From the NCBI RefSeq assembly GCF_003544875.1, contig NZ_CP032094.1:558001-622000 (forward strand): 64,000 nt of DNA, in the 5' to 3' direction. Shown here one piece after another: positions 1 to 10,947 of the stretch. The stretch comes from Vibrio alfacsensis (GTDB taxonomy: Bacteria > Pseudomonadota > Gammaproteobacteria > Enterobacterales > Vibrionaceae). The notes under the pieces are model-generated. The model did not search any database. It had not been told where the DNA came from and was given only the letters and a program-made list of their open reading frames with translations. Both the position numbers and the translations under genes were made by a program. Numbering within the stretch: the first letter of the stretch is position 1; every line of letters begins with the position of its first letter.

Positions 1-70
1 TCAAGAATTAGGCGAGCGAGGATTATTAGCGAGTGATGTCGTCGCCACTTTGAGAAAGGCCATGCAATGA
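1..70 (+). CDS. C-terminal tail of an unidentified protein (partial)
   Basis: An open frame enters from outside the window, read from base 2, and stops at TGA 68-70. Only 22 residues are visible, ending LRKAMQ. The tail is amphipathic and too short to assign to a family. It is followed by a 477-bp non-coding region before guaC, so it is probably not in the same operon. Confidence 0.5.
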   Translation, partial: QELGERGLLASDVVATLRKAMQ

Positions 71-254
71 ACACGTCGAAATATTGGTTTGTTGCTTTCG
101 TTTGGCGTGTGCTTTATTAATTTTGTTAGCTAGAACGTGATCTGTGTCACCAAATGGTTCCGGTGATTCTTCGGGGAAATATTGCGGGTTTTAATGCGTT
201 TGTTGATTTTTTGCTCATTAATGAGGTGTGAAACGCGATTAGACTATCTCACTG

Positions 255-270
255 ACGCAAAGGTTTGCGC
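255..270. promoter_or_regulatory. PurR-like operator
   Basis: The sequence ACGCAAAGGTTTGCGC is a near-perfect dyad that closely resembles the PurR box (ACGCAAACGTTTGCGT) known from gammaproteobacteria. It differs at the central step and at the last base. It lies about 280 bp upstream of guaC, whose product acts in purine interconversion, so purine control is plausible. A promoter here would give a leader RNA containing the hairpin at 429-460. The binding protein is inferred. Confidence 0.45.
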
Positions 271-428
271 AATGGATTAATTGGATCGGTTTTATAACTT
301 ATTGAATTATAGAGTGAAGATTAAAGCGAAGAGGAAATGAGCTGATTTTGATATGCACTTTACAAGATGGTATCACAAAAAATTCAAATATCAGACTTGT
401 AGGAAAGAAATCGGAGCCTATAATGCTG

Positions 429-460
429 AAAACCGGAGCGTCTGCCAACGCTCCGGTTTT
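429..460 (+). terminator. Strong hairpin in the guaC leader, possible attenuator or terminator
   Basis: A perfect 12-bp stem (429-440 pairing with 449-460) closes an 8-nt loop, TCTGCCAA, and its right arm ends in TTTT. It could end an upstream or leader transcript. The same 8-nt loop recurs at 484-491 within a weaker 3-bp stem, so the hairpin may also act as a switch rather than a plain terminator. Confidence 0.5.
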
Positions 461-480
461 GTGTCCGAAGAACAGTGAAC

Positions 481-494
481 TCGTCTGCCAACGA
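481..494 (+). other. Second TCTGCCAA loop in the guaC leader
   Basis: TCG and CGA flank an exact copy of the 8-nt loop of the hairpin at 429-460. The shared 12-mer CGTCTGCCAACG lies at 439-450 and 482-493. The element sits 54 nt before the guaC start. Its role is unknown; alternative pairing or a protein-binding loop are both possible. Confidence 0.35.
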
Positions 495-547
495 TGCCAC
501 TACGCACTCTGAAATGACACATACTTTATGAATCAAGGAATTACACA

Positions 548-1591
548 ATGCGTATCGAACAAGAACTTAAGTTAGGCTTCAAAGATGTACTGTTTCGCCC
601 GAAACGTTCTACCCTTAAAAGTCGTTCTCAAGTAAATTTAACCCGCGATTTTACATTCAAGCACAGTGGTCGTCAATGGTCTGGCGTTCCAGTAATTGCG
701 GCTAACATGGATTCGGTTGGTAGCTTTGCAATGGCGAAAGCACTAGCAGAGCATGGTGTAATGACAGCGGTTCACAAACATTACACAGTTGAAGATTGGG
801 CAGAGTTTGCTAAATCTGCAGATAAAGCAACACTAAATAACGTGATGGTGTCTACTGGTACGTCTGATGCAGACTTCCAAAAAACTAAAGATATCATGGC
901 GATTTCTGATGAGTTTATCTTCATCTGTATCGATATCGCGAACGGTTACTCAGAGCACCTAGTAGAGTACGTACAGCGTGTTCGTGCTGAATTCCCAGAC
1001 AAAGTGATTTCTGCTGGTAACGTTGTAACAGGTGACATGTGTGAAGAGCTAATTCTAGCAGGTGCAGACATTGTTAAAGTGGGTATCGGTCCTGGTTCGG
1101 TTTGTACAACGCGCGTTAAAACAGGTGTGGGTTACCCTCAACTTTCTGCAATCATCGAATGTGGTGATGCGGCGCATGGTCTAGGTGGCGTGATCATCGG
1201 TGATGGTGGCTGTTCATGTGCTGGTGATGTGGCAAAAGCATTCGGCGGCGGCGCTGATTTCGTGATGCTTGGCGGTATGCTAGCTGGTCACGAAGAGTCA
1301 GGCGGTGAGATCATCGAGAAAGACGGCGAACAGTTCATGAAATTCTACGGCATGTCTTCTAAGAGCGCGATGGACAAGCACTCTGGTGGTGTTGCTGGCT
1401 ACCGTGCAGCTGAAGGTAAAACCGTACTATTGCCATACCGTGGCAGCGTTCACGGTACTATCCAAGACATCCTTGGTGGCGTACGTTCAACGTGTACCTA
1501 CGTAGGTGCGGCAAAGCTTAAAGAGCTAACCAAGCGCACAACGTTTATCCGCGTACAAGAGCAAGAGAACAACGTGTTCGGTAAAGAGTAA
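548..1591 (+). CDS. guaC: GMP reductase
   Basis: This enzyme reduces GMP to IMP with NADPH, releasing ammonia, and returns guanine nucleotides to the IMP pool. The 347 residues match the usual length of GuaC. The catalytic loop [11 protein letters not shown] places the reactive cysteine at residue 186, followed by the IMP/NADPH-binding glycine-rich segments GDGGCS and GGMLAGHEE typical of the IMPDH/GMPR barrel. There is no CBS insert, which separates it from IMP dehydrogenase. The ATG at 548 follows AAGGA. It appears monocistronic, with a hairpin-rich leader upstream and an intrinsic terminator 33 nt downstream. Confidence 0.97.
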   Translation: MRIEQELKLGFKDVLFRPKRSTLKSRSQVNLTRDFTFKHSGRQWSGVPVIAANMDSVGSFAMAKALAEHGVMTAVHKHYTVEDWAEFAKSADKATLNNVMVSTGTSDADFQKTKDIMAISDEFIFICIDIANGYSEHLVEYVQRVRAEFPDKVISAGNVVTGDMCEELILAGADIVKVGIGPGSVCTTRVKTGVGYPQLSAIIECGDAAHGLGGVIIGDGGCSCAGDVAKAFGGGADFVMLGGMLAGHEESGGEIIEKDGEQFMKFYGMSSKSAMDKHSGGVAGYRAAEGKTVLLPYRGSVHGTIQDILGGVRSTCTYVGAAKLKELTKRTTFIRVQEQENNVFGKE

Positions 1592-1623
1592 GTCGATTAC
1601 TTTTCGGAAAATTCGAATAACTG

Positions 1624-1647
1624 AGAGCCGCTATTAGCGGCTCTTTT
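1624..1647 (+). terminator. Intrinsic terminator of guaC
   Basis: AGAGCCGCT (1624-1632) pairs perfectly with AGCGGCTCT (1636-1644) around a 3-nt loop and runs into a short T tract. The rest of the 1592-1902 gap is AT-rich and holds no other gene that I can support. Confidence 0.85.
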
Positions 1648-1902
1648 GCTTAAATTTTGCTAAATGTTTAAACAAATTATATTTAGATAAGTATGTGTCG
1701 TGGTCTCCATATTTACCAATTCTATGGGTAAATAGAGGGATTATCTGGTTTATGAGCGCTGCGTTACGTTGATATTCTTGTTTATTTTCTTTTGTAGAAA
1801 GATAACTTACGGGCTTCTCAATATTTCGAATAACACATTGATTTAAGTTAGAAATAGCAGTCCAATCCGCGCTAGGTTTATTGTTTTAAGTAGGAGATAA
1901 AC

Positions 1903-2373
1903 TTGGACGTTCGTTTAATGACGCAAGATGACCTAGAACAGGCAGCGTTAGTACATAAATTCGCTTTTGTTCGTCAAGGACATTCTCGTGAGTGGCTGGA
2001 GTGTATATTTAAGGCCTTTCCTCGCAATATTATTTACGTTGCTCAGCTCGATAACCAAGTGGTTGGATACATTATTTGGACGCAAAGAAGCGGTTTTCGC
2101 CCTGAAGTTGTATTAGAGCTAGAGCAACTTGCAGTTCATCCAGACCACCAAGGTCAGGGCATTGCACGCAAGTTGATTACAGAAACATTGCCAATGGTGA
2201 AAGGTGAACTTGCTAAGAAAAATGCCGTGTTAAAGCATGTCGTTGTCACAACGAGAGCAGATAATTTTGCCCAAGATCTGTATAAAAAGACGTTAGGGGC
2301 GGAGATAGAAGCGACGATCTCAAATCTCTATTCCGCGGATGAAGTCTATATGGTGGCAAGAAACATTCCTTGA
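1903..2373 (+). CDS. GNAT family N-acetyltransferase
   Basis: A 156-residue single-domain GCN5-related acetyltransferase. The acetyl-CoA-binding motif A is visible around residues 80-95 as LAVHPDHQGQGIARKL, with the Q-x-x-G-x-G/A pyrophosphate loop. The C-terminal half keeps the usual NxxAxxLYxKxLG-like strand and helix (NFAQDLYKKTLGA). The substrate cannot be read from sequence; amino acids, antibiotics or small amines are all possible. The start is TTG at 1903, chosen because AGGAG at 1892-1896 is well spaced before it. It stands alone between guaC and the flavodoxin gene. Confidence 0.85.
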   Translation: MDVRLMTQDDLEQAALVHKFAFVRQGHSREWLECIFKAFPRNIIYVAQLDNQVVGYIIWTQRSGFRPEVVLELEQLAVHPDHQGQGIARKLITETLPMVKGELAKKNAVLKHVVVTTRADNFAQDLYKKTLGAEIEATISNLYSADEVYMVARNIP

Positions 2374-2501
2374 GGAAAAGCTGTAGTACAACATCTCGTC
2401 AATCTTGTTTAACTTAGTTGTTTTTCACTGAGAGCGCTTGTGAGGTACATAAACGAGTCTACACTGTAGTTTGAGTCATTAATATTGATGAGGGAACAAA
2501 C

Positions 2502-3044
2502 ATGTCGGTTGCAGTCGTTTATCATAGTGGTTATGGGCATACAGATAAGCAAGCCCACGCAGTTGCTGAGGGCGCAAATGCCGTTTTGGTGAAGATTGAC
2601 GAAAACGGAGAACTTACAGAAGAACAATGGAAACAGTTAGATGAGGCGGGTGCCATTGTATTTGGCTCGCCGACGTACATGGGCATGGTCTCATGGCAGT
2701 TTAAAAAGTTTGCCGATGCGTCAAGTAAGCGCTGGTTTAATATGGATTGGAAAGACAAGTTCGCCGCAGGTTTTACTAATTCAGCATCAATGAATGGCGA
2801 TAAAGGCATGACCATCTCATACCTAATTACGTTGGCGATGCAACATGGTATGGTCTGGATTGGCACGGGTGTATTGCCTGCCAATACAAAAGATGCACAG
2901 CGTAACGATATCAATTATCTTGGCGGGTTTTCTGGGGTACTTGCACAAAGTCCTGCGGATGCTTCACCAGATGAAGCACCATGTGCAGGGGATCTGGAAA
3001 CCGCCAAACAATTTGGTCAACGCGTCGCCTCCTTTGTCAAGTAA
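2502..3044 (+). CDS. WrbA-like flavodoxin / NAD(P)H-dependent FMN oxidoreductase
   Basis: A 180-residue flavodoxin-fold protein. The N-terminal strand VAVVYHSGYGHT is the FMN phosphate-binding loop. GSPTYMGMVSWQFKKF (about residues 53-68) is the isoalloxazine-contact segment seen in WrbA and related NAD(P)H:quinone reductases. The family makes two-electron reductions of quinones or flavins and protects against redox stress. It is slightly shorter than E. coli WrbA (198 residues). The ATG follows GAGG with good spacing. It converges with katG across a shared terminator, and both genes fit oxidative-stress functions. Confidence 0.85.
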   Translation: MSVAVVYHSGYGHTDKQAHAVAEGANAVLVKIDENGELTEEQWKQLDEAGAIVFGSPTYMGMVSWQFKKFADASSKRWFNMDWKDKFAAGFTNSASMNGDKGMTISYLITLAMQHGMVWIGTGVLPANTKDAQRNDINYLGGFSGVLAQSPADASPDEAPCAGDLETAKQFGQRVASFVK

Positions 3045-3113
3045 CAGCGTGACATGTAAAGCAATAGCGAGAATGCTAGTGCTTTGGGTATATAAAGCAC
3101 CTGAGTTTAAATG

Positions 3114-3147
3114 AAAAAAGCAGCGCAATAGGTAGCGCTGCTTTTTT
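3114..3147. terminator. Bidirectional terminator between the flavodoxin gene and katG
   Basis: The stem GCAGCGC/GCGCTGC is flanked by A6 on the left and T6 on the right, so it can stop both the plus-strand flavodoxin transcript and the minus-strand katG transcript. Confidence 0.85.
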
Positions 3148-3174
3148 ATTGGGTGAGTTTAATTTCAGTATGAA

Positions 3175-5481
<2,307 letters not shown>

Positions 5482-5539
5482 CTAAACAACGCTATCTGAT
5501 GTGCGGAAGCATAGTTAAAGCAAGGTAGCCGACAATAAA

Positions 5540-6718
5540 ATGGGGTGGACGATGGCGCAACAAATTAGTGAAACCAACAATGTTTCGATAAACAAAAGTT
5601 CGACAAATAATGAATCGGATCAAAAGAAATCGACGAATAGTGAACAACTTCAACCCAGAGTGAACAAAGTCAGGCTAATTACTAATGCGATATTTCTTTT
5701 AGTTTTGGCTTCTATTGTCATTTACATTGCCGCAGATCGCGTAGTTCCCTCAACGGATAATGTACGTGTTGAGGGTAATATTGTTTCTTTAATTCCTCAA
5801 GTCTCAGGCCAAGTCGCGAGCATCCATGTACAACCAAATAGCCAAGTTCAGAAAGGCGACGTGTTAGTTAAGATTGCTTCCGAAGATTATGAAATTGCCG
5901 TCAAACAAGCAGAAATGCAGCTCGAGCTCGCTGGTCAGCAGGTTGGGGGACAGATGGCAAATGTTTTGTCTGCTCAAGCGCAGTTAACGACGGCACTTGT
6001 CTCGCAGGAAAATGCTAAGCGCCAAGGGCAGCGCGTTTTTGTTATGGCCGAAAAAGGTGTGGTGTCAAAATCAGATGCCGATCAAACTCGCGCTGCAATA
6101 GAGAAAGCGGACGCTGATGTGCTTAACGCAAGAGCAAACCTTGAGAAAGCAAAAACTCAAGTAGGCACAACAGGGGAAGAAAACGCGCAGATTCAAGCCG
6201 CGCTATTAACGTTACAGAAAGCACAGTTGGATTTGGAGAGAACCGTGATTCGTGCGCCATCCGATGGTGCGGTCACCAACTTCAATTTATCAGCCGGTGC
6301 GTATGCGGCTGCGGGAAGACCGTTAATGACATTCGTTGAAAAAGACAGTTTGTGGATAGAAGCGTTCTTCCGAGAAAACAGTATGGGGCGCATTAAAGCA
6401 GGTGACAGAGTCGACGTTGCATTGGATTTTGCACCAGGCGAAACCTTTGACGGGGTTGTGAGTTCGGTTGATCTTGGTGTTGCTTGGGGTGCTAATCACC
6501 AGCCAGGTGCGTTAGCCAGTGTTCAAAACCAAAATGGCTGGCTGCGTGATACGCAACGTATGCCGGTGATTGTTCAACTAACGGATCCTCATGCCTTGAA
6601 CATGATGAGAATTGGTGGTCAAGCTGATGTGATTGTTTATACAGGAGGGAATAAGGTTTTCAATTGGTTAGGTAACGTTTGGATTCACTTGGTAAGTTGG
6701 TTCTCTTATGTTCGATAA
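5540..6718 (+). CDS. HlyD/EmrA-family membrane fusion protein
   Basis: Periplasmic adaptor of an efflux or secretion system. The 392 residues run: polar cytoplasmic N-terminus (1-42), one transmembrane anchor (about 44-65), a biotinyl-lipoyl half motif (VEGNIVSLIPQVSGQV), a coiled-coil hairpin (about 120-225), the second lipoyl half (VIRAPSDGAV) and a beta-barrel region. This is the EmrA/AaeA layout. The reading frame overlaps the next gene by 11 nt, so the two are translationally coupled. The start could be ATG 5540 or ATG 5552; the latter sits closer to GGGGTGG. No outer-membrane channel gene is adjacent. Confidence 0.9.
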   Translation: MGWTMAQQISETNNVSINKSSTNNESDQKKSTNSEQLQPRVNKVRLITNAIFLLVLASIVIYIAADRVVPSTDNVRVEGNIVSLIPQVSGQVASIHVQPNSQVQKGDVLVKIASEDYEIAVKQAEMQLELAGQQVGGQMANVLSAQAQLTTALVSQENAKRQGQRVFVMAEKGVVSKSDADQTRAAIEKADADVLNARANLEKAKTQVGTTGEENAQIQAALLTLQKAQLDLERTVIRAPSDGAVTNFNLSAGAYAAAGRPLMTFVEKDSLWIEAFFRENSMGRIKAGDRVDVALDFAPGETFDGVVSSVDLGVAWGANHQPGALASVQNQNGWLRDTQRMPVIVQLTDPHALNMMRIGGQADVIVYTGGNKVFNWLGNVWIHLVSWFSYVR

Positions 6719-7709
6719 AATGACGCCCACTCAAGAAAAGCGAGTTTTGCGGTATATTTTAGCGGTGGGGTTCGCGACGTTTTTGGCGGTTTGGTTTAAT
6801 TGGCCTCTCGCATTTTGTGCGCCATTGTTTACTGCGAAGTTTATTGTTGATAAACCAAGTTTTCACATGATGCATGTGAAGCAACTGTTGTTCGCCTTGT
6901 TATCGACCGGGGTGATTGGTCTGTTAGTGTCTACGGGATTGCCAAATTACAAAGTGCCATTTTTGTTGGTGCTGTCTGCTGGTTTGATGTGGGGTTACTA
7001 CCTATTTACAGACGCTAAGTGGACCATGTTTGCAACGTTTTTAATCATTGAGTTGGTGTTGATTCCTGCACTGACCATCATTGATAAGCAAGCAGCATTG
7101 GATGTGGCTGGTGGATTTGCTTTCTCGGGCACATTAGCTGTCGCTTTGTATGCGTTGTCTCATGTGTACTTTCCTGAAGAGCGTTCAGAGTTTCAGGGTT
7201 TTCCATCCTCACCGCTACCTGATGACGTTCGGTGGCACGCTGCATTGAGAGCGTTAGTGATCTCCTTTCCGCTCCTTTGTTTATTTTTCTTCTTCCAACT
7301 GTCTCATGTTTTATTGACGGTAGCGTTTGTTGCCTTACTTGCCTTTATGACAACGGGTGAAAAAGCTAAGAAAACGACGCTGTTTTTTGTTGTCAGCAAC
7401 CTAATCGGCGGCATAGTGGCGTTTATCGTTTTCTTTATTATGTCACTGGTTCCTAATATGTATTTCTACATGCTGGTGATGTTACTGGTCATCTCACTCT
7501 TCGGAACGTTCATTTATGTATATCCAGAAAAAGCGCCAATTTTTGCCACGGCATTCACTGGTTTTACTGTGTTGATGGGGACTTCGATGACAACGGGAGG
7601 GTTAGACGACAAATTCTTTGCACGAATCTTTCAGCTTATTTTGGTTGTTGCTTATATGGTGTTCATGGCGTATTTCCTAGAAAGTCGTCAACAAAAGCAT
7701 GCCAGATAA
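6708..7709 (+). CDS. DUF2955 family inner-membrane protein (FUSC-like transporter partner)
   Basis: A 333-residue, strongly hydrophobic protein with about ten membrane segments arranged as two clusters around a polar loop near residues 155-175. This is the FUSC/aromatic-acid exporter-like layout that DUF2955 proteins show, and they are typically encoded next to an EmrA/HlyD adaptor, as here. It probably forms the inner-membrane part of an efflux pair with the preceding gene. The substrate is unknown. The shared promoter element links it to the amidohydrolase and decarboxylase genes that follow. Confidence 0.8.
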   Translation: MFDKMTPTQEKRVLRYILAVGFATFLAVWFNWPLAFCAPLFTAKFIVDKPSFHMMHVKQLLFALLSTGVIGLLVSTGLPNYKVPFLLVLSAGLMWGYYLFTDAKWTMFATFLIIELVLIPALTIIDKQAALDVAGGFAFSGTLAVALYALSHVYFPEERSEFQGFPSSPLPDDVRWHAALRALVISFPLLCLFFFFQLSHVLLTVAFVALLAFMTTGEKAKKTTLFFVVSNLIGGIVAFIVFFIMSLVPNMYFYMLVMLLVISLFGTFIYVYPEKAPIFATAFTGFTVLMGTSMTTGGLDDKFFARIFQLILVVAYMVFMAYFLESRQQKHAR

Positions 7710-7743
7710 AACAAAAGTGAGTTTTTAGCCCAGATGGTCACAG

Positions 7744-7786
7744 TGTCGCAAAATGGCAATTAAATCAGCAAGGCTCTGGCTAAACT
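7744..7786 (+). promoter_or_regulatory. Candidate promoter with shared 19-nt element (copy B)
   Basis: TGTCGCAAAATGGCAATTA (7744-7762) precedes a -10-like TAAACT (7781-7786), 67 nt before the amidohydrolase start. Orientation and spacing match copies A, C and D. Confidence 0.65.
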
Positions 7787-7829
7787 GGCTCCATCAGTTA
7801 AGCGAAACAACCTTACCGAGGAAAGCGAA

Positions 7830-9092
7830 ATGAAAAAACTCATCATCAACGCAAATGTTTTTAATGGCACTGACGATAAATTGATTGAGAACGTATCGGT
7901 TCTCATTGAAGACAATCTGATTACTCAAATTGGTGACATTGACCCAGCCATCGCGGACGAAATCATTGATGCTAACGGCGGTACGGTTATGCCAGGATTG
8001 ATTGATGCGCATGTACACATCACGTTATCTGCGCCATTTAATGTGGTTGATACCATGACTCGTGAAGAAGTCGCGATTCGCTCAGCAAAAATTTCTGAAG
8101 AGATGCTGATGCGTGGTTTTACGACCATTCGTGACGTTGCGGGTAATACGCTTGGTTTGAAGAATAGTATCGATAATGGCTATGCAAAAGGGCCTCGTAT
8201 TCTTCCATCAATGGCGGCAATTTCGCAAACCTGCGGCCATTCAGATTACCGTCAAAACCAAGCTCAAGAACGTTTAGCAAACGGACATGAAGACTCACCG
8301 ATGATGAAATTGGGCGCGATGAAAGTGGCCGATGGTCGTGCTGAAGTGTTGAAAGCGGTTCGTGAGCAACTCTTTATGGGGGCTTCTCAGATCAAGATCA
8401 TGGCAGGTGGCGGTGCATCTTCAACCTTTGACCCTCTTGATACATTGCAATACACATTGGATGAGATGAAAGCGGCAGTTGAGGCGGCTAGTGATTACGG
8501 TACTTACGTGGCTGCGCATATTCATACGGCAGATGCGATGCGAAGAGCCGCTGAGGCTGGCGTGATGTCATTCGAGCACGCGACCATCATGGATGACGAT
8601 ATTGCTAAAACGATCAAAGAAAAAGGAATTTGGGTGATTCCATCTTACTTTACTTCATCTTTGATTGCAGAACGTAAGATCCCACTGCCGAATGAAGAAA
8701 CTTACCGTAAAACGGAGCGCGTAGGTAAGGCGATGTTCAAGTCTGCAGAGTTAATCAAAAAGTACGATATTCAAAATTTGGCATTTGGTACCGATTGTGT
8801 GGGTGAAACGAACGTTCATGCAACACAATTGAATGAACTGGGCGCTATTGAAACTACGTTCGACACGATTACCGCTCTGCGCATGGTGACATCGAATTGT
8901 GGTCGTCTATTTGAAATGTCAACGTATCAACACCCTTACCAAGAAGGTAAATTGGGACAAATCGTTGAGGGGGCTTATGCTGACCTGTTGATTGTTGATG
9001 GTAACCCACTAGCAGGCGTTGAGTGTGTCGCGAACACGGAAACACAGAAACTCATCATGAAAGATGGTGTGGTATATAAAAACACACTATAA
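7830..9092 (+). CDS. Metal-dependent amidohydrolase (imidazolonepropionase/prolidase-like)
   Basis: A 420-residue amidohydrolase-superfamily enzyme. The first metal motif is GLIDAHVHITL (around residue 60). Further metal or catalytic residues are in KIMAGGG, the HIHTADAMRRA and FEHATIMDDD segments, and the Asp of FGTDCVGE; the C-terminal small beta-sandwich ends the protein. The subgroup includes Xaa-Pro dipeptidases, Xaa-Arg dipeptidases and arylamide hydrolases, so the substrate remains open. There is no signal peptide, so it is cytosolic. ATG 7830 follows CGAGGAAAG. It has its own promoter element and a terminator downstream. Confidence 0.85.
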   Translation: MKKLIINANVFNGTDDKLIENVSVLIEDNLITQIGDIDPAIADEIIDANGGTVMPGLIDAHVHITLSAPFNVVDTMTREEVAIRSAKISEEMLMRGFTTIRDVAGNTLGLKNSIDNGYAKGPRILPSMAAISQTCGHSDYRQNQAQERLANGHEDSPMMKLGAMKVADGRAEVLKAVREQLFMGASQIKIMAGGGASSTFDPLDTLQYTLDEMKAAVEAASDYGTYVAAHIHTADAMRRAAEAGVMSFEHATIMDDDIAKTIKEKGIWVIPSYFTSSLIAERKIPLPNEETYRKTERVGKAMFKSAELIKKYDIQNLAFGTDCVGETNVHATQLNELGAIETTFDTITALRMVTSNCGRLFEMSTYQHPYQEGKLGQIVEGAYADLLIVDGNPLAGVECVANTETQKLIMKDGVVYKNTL

Positions 9093-9110
9093 ATCGTGAC
9101 TTTGGTTATT

Positions 9111-9138
9111 AACGGTACTCTTTGAGTGCCGTTTTTTT
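9111..9138 (+). terminator. Intrinsic terminator after the amidohydrolase gene
   Basis: ACGGTACTC pairs with GAGTGCCGT (one G-T wobble) across a 3-nt loop and is followed by seven T. Confidence 0.85.
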
Positions 9139-9172
9139 ATGCGTAAAAAACCCGAAAAACACTGAGTTTACC

Positions 9173-9214
9173 TGTCGTGAAATGGCAATTAATTTTGCTT
9201 ATAGACGGTATATT
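9173..9214 (+). promoter_or_regulatory. Candidate promoter with shared 19-nt element (copy C)
   Basis: TGTCGTGAAATGGCAATTA (9173-9191) precedes a -10-like TATATT (9209-9214), 55 nt before the PLP enzyme start. This is the copy with the best -10. Confidence 0.65.
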
Positions 9215-9246
9215 AGATCTAACTTCCGACAACAGAGAGAAACATT

Positions 9247-10677
9247 ATGTCTCATCATTTCAAAGACTACCGACCTTTACTAGAACGCTCACTAGATCAC
9301 GCGGCGGCTTATCTAGAGTCACTAGGTGAGCGCCCAGTCGATAAAGAAACGACCTCTCAGCAGCTAAGAGAGTTAATTGGCGGTGCGCTACCAAGTGGGG
9401 CGAGTGAACCAGAAAAAGTCATTGATGATATGGTGAATGCATTGGATGCAGGCTTGATTGCATCAGGTGGCCCTCGCTTTTTTGGCTATGCGATTGGCGG
9501 CACGTTCCCAGCATCGCTAGCGGCAGATTGGTTAGTAAGCGCATGGGACCAGAATGTTCCATATTATGTGTCTAGCCCGGCAATGGCGGTTGCAGAAGAA
9601 ACAGCAGCAGAATGGATGGTTGAGCTACTTGGTCTCACGGAAGGAGCAGCAGTTGGCTTTACCTCCGGGGCACAAGAAGCGATTTATACCTCTCTCATCA
9701 CTGCACGGAATTCACTGCTTGAAAAAGCAGATTGGGATGTAGCGACAAAAGGTTTGTATGGCGCACCGCGAATTAATGTGGTGGTGAGTGATCAAATTCA
9801 CTCAACCATTAAGCGCGCCCTTTCTATGATTGGACTTGGCGTGGATTGTATCTGCAAAGTGCCGACTGACAAAAACCTGCGTTTGATCCCGTCAGAGCTT
9901 AACCGAGTCCTATCTGATTGTAATGGCCCTACGTTAGTTTGTGCACAAGCAGGCTGTATTGATTCAGGTGCCTTTGACCCGTTTGATGAAATTGCAGATG
10001 CGGTTGCTGCTCATGAGAATGCGTGGCTACACGTTGATGGTGCAATTGGTCTTTGGGCTGCGGCGAGTGATAGCCAGAAACATCTATTGAAAGGTATTGA
10101 ACGAGCAGATTCAATCGATACCGATGGTCATAAGTGGTTTAACATGCCTTACGATTGCGGCATGGTGATTGTTAAAGATCCTGCAAAAATTACCACCGCG
10201 ATGGGAGGTAGCAATATGGGTGATTACTTGAATGATGCGATGGAGAAACCCGATCGAAATGCGATCAACTTTGGTATTGCTGCATCACGTCGCGCTCGAG
10301 GTCTACCTGTGTATGCTGCGTTTAAGTCATTAGGTAAAGAGGGCATTGTTGCGCATTTAGATAATTGCGTAGCATTAGCAAAACGCATGGCGGATAAGTT
10401 AGCACAAGTAGAAGGGATTACGATTCTTAATGATGTGGTGTCCAATCGCTTTTCTGCTCAATTCGGTATTGGCGACGATGAATACCGTAACGAACTCACG
10501 GCGCGTGTTGTGCATCGTTTACAACAAGAGGGTTTCTTATACCCATCAACATCGGGTTACAAAGGCCTAAAAACCATGTTGTTCTCGGTACTTAATTATC
10601 ACACATCGGAAGAAGACATTGATCAATCAGCCGATAAGATTATTGATGCTTACAACATTGAACGAGCACTAATGTAA
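9247..10677 (+). CDS. PLP-dependent group II decarboxylase / aspartate aminotransferase-fold enzyme
   Basis: A 476-residue fold-type I PLP enzyme of the group II decarboxylase family (glutamate, aromatic amino acid, diaminobutyrate decarboxylases). GFTSGAQEA (about 137-145) fits the phosphate-binding loop. HVDGAIGLWA contains the Asp that pairs with the PLP ring nitrogen, and DTDGHKWFNMPYDCG carries the Schiff-base lysine. Many relatives are annotated only as aspartate aminotransferase family. The substrate is unknown. A decarboxylase next to an efflux pair and sharing a promoter element with it could form an amine-production and export, or acid-consumption, set; this is inference. Confidence 0.85.
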   Translation: MSHHFKDYRPLLERSLDHAAAYLESLGERPVDKETTSQQLRELIGGALPSGASEPEKVIDDMVNALDAGLIASGGPRFFGYAIGGTFPASLAADWLVSAWDQNVPYYVSSPAMAVAEETAAEWMVELLGLTEGAAVGFTSGAQEAIYTSLITARNSLLEKADWDVATKGLYGAPRINVVVSDQIHSTIKRALSMIGLGVDCICKVPTDKNLRLIPSELNRVLSDCNGPTLVCAQAGCIDSGAFDPFDEIADAVAAHENAWLHVDGAIGLWAAASDSQKHLLKGIERADSIDTDGHKWFNMPYDCGMVIVKDPAKITTAMGGSNMGDYLNDAMEKPDRNAINFGIAASRRARGLPVYAAFKSLGKEGIVAHLDNCVALAKRMADKLAQVEGITILNDVVSNRFSAQFGIGDDEYRNELTARVVHRLQQEGFLYPSTSGYKGLKTMLFSVLNYHTSEEDIDQSADKIIDAYNIERALM

Positions 10678-10704
10678 TCGCAACTATTATATTGGTGTTA
10701 ATAG

Positions 10705-10736
10705 AAAAACCGCGCTTTTTTGATAGCGCGGTTTTT
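10705..10736 (+). terminator. Intrinsic terminator after the PLP enzyme gene
   Basis: AAAACCGCGCT pairs with AGCGCGGTTTT and ends in five T. The pattern is close to symmetrical, so it may also stop the minus-strand small gene ending at 10786. Confidence 0.9.
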
Positions 10737-10785
10737 GTTGGTAATCATATACAGAAATACGTTAGGAAGTCCTATCTCTCAACCT

Positions 10786-10947
10786 TCATGCCATCACATA
10801 ACGATAAGTCTTAACGGCTAGCCAGCGACAGCCTTTGAACAATACTTTGATGGTTTTGAATGCGAATTTGCTGATCGCTACCAAGAGTTCGCCAGCGACG
10901 ATTAGGCAAGTATGCAAGTCAGTATGTTTGAAATCGGCGTAAGTCAT
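10786..10947 (-). CDS. Small hypothetical protein (53 residues)
   Basis: A 53-codon minus-strand frame runs from ATG 10947 to TGA 10786-10788. It begins MTYADFKHTDLHT, has a hydrophobic middle (CLIVAGELLVAISKFAF) and a basic, aromatic C-terminus (KGCRWLAVKTYRYVMA). The layout suggests a single amphipathic or membrane-associated helix with a positive tail. A purine-rich AGAAGAGACG precedes the start, a weak ribosome site. It lies alone between two terminators. I do not recognise it; whether it is a real gene is uncertain. Confidence 0.45.
   Translation of the reverse strand: MTYADFKHTDLHTCLIVAGELLVAISKFAFKTIKVLFKGCRWLAVKTYRYVMA

Noticed and set aside
2531..2914. Antisense frame within the flavodoxin gene, and similar long antisense frames in katG, betB and betA
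   Set aside because: They are shadows of strongly coding strands, with no ribosome sites or family motifs.
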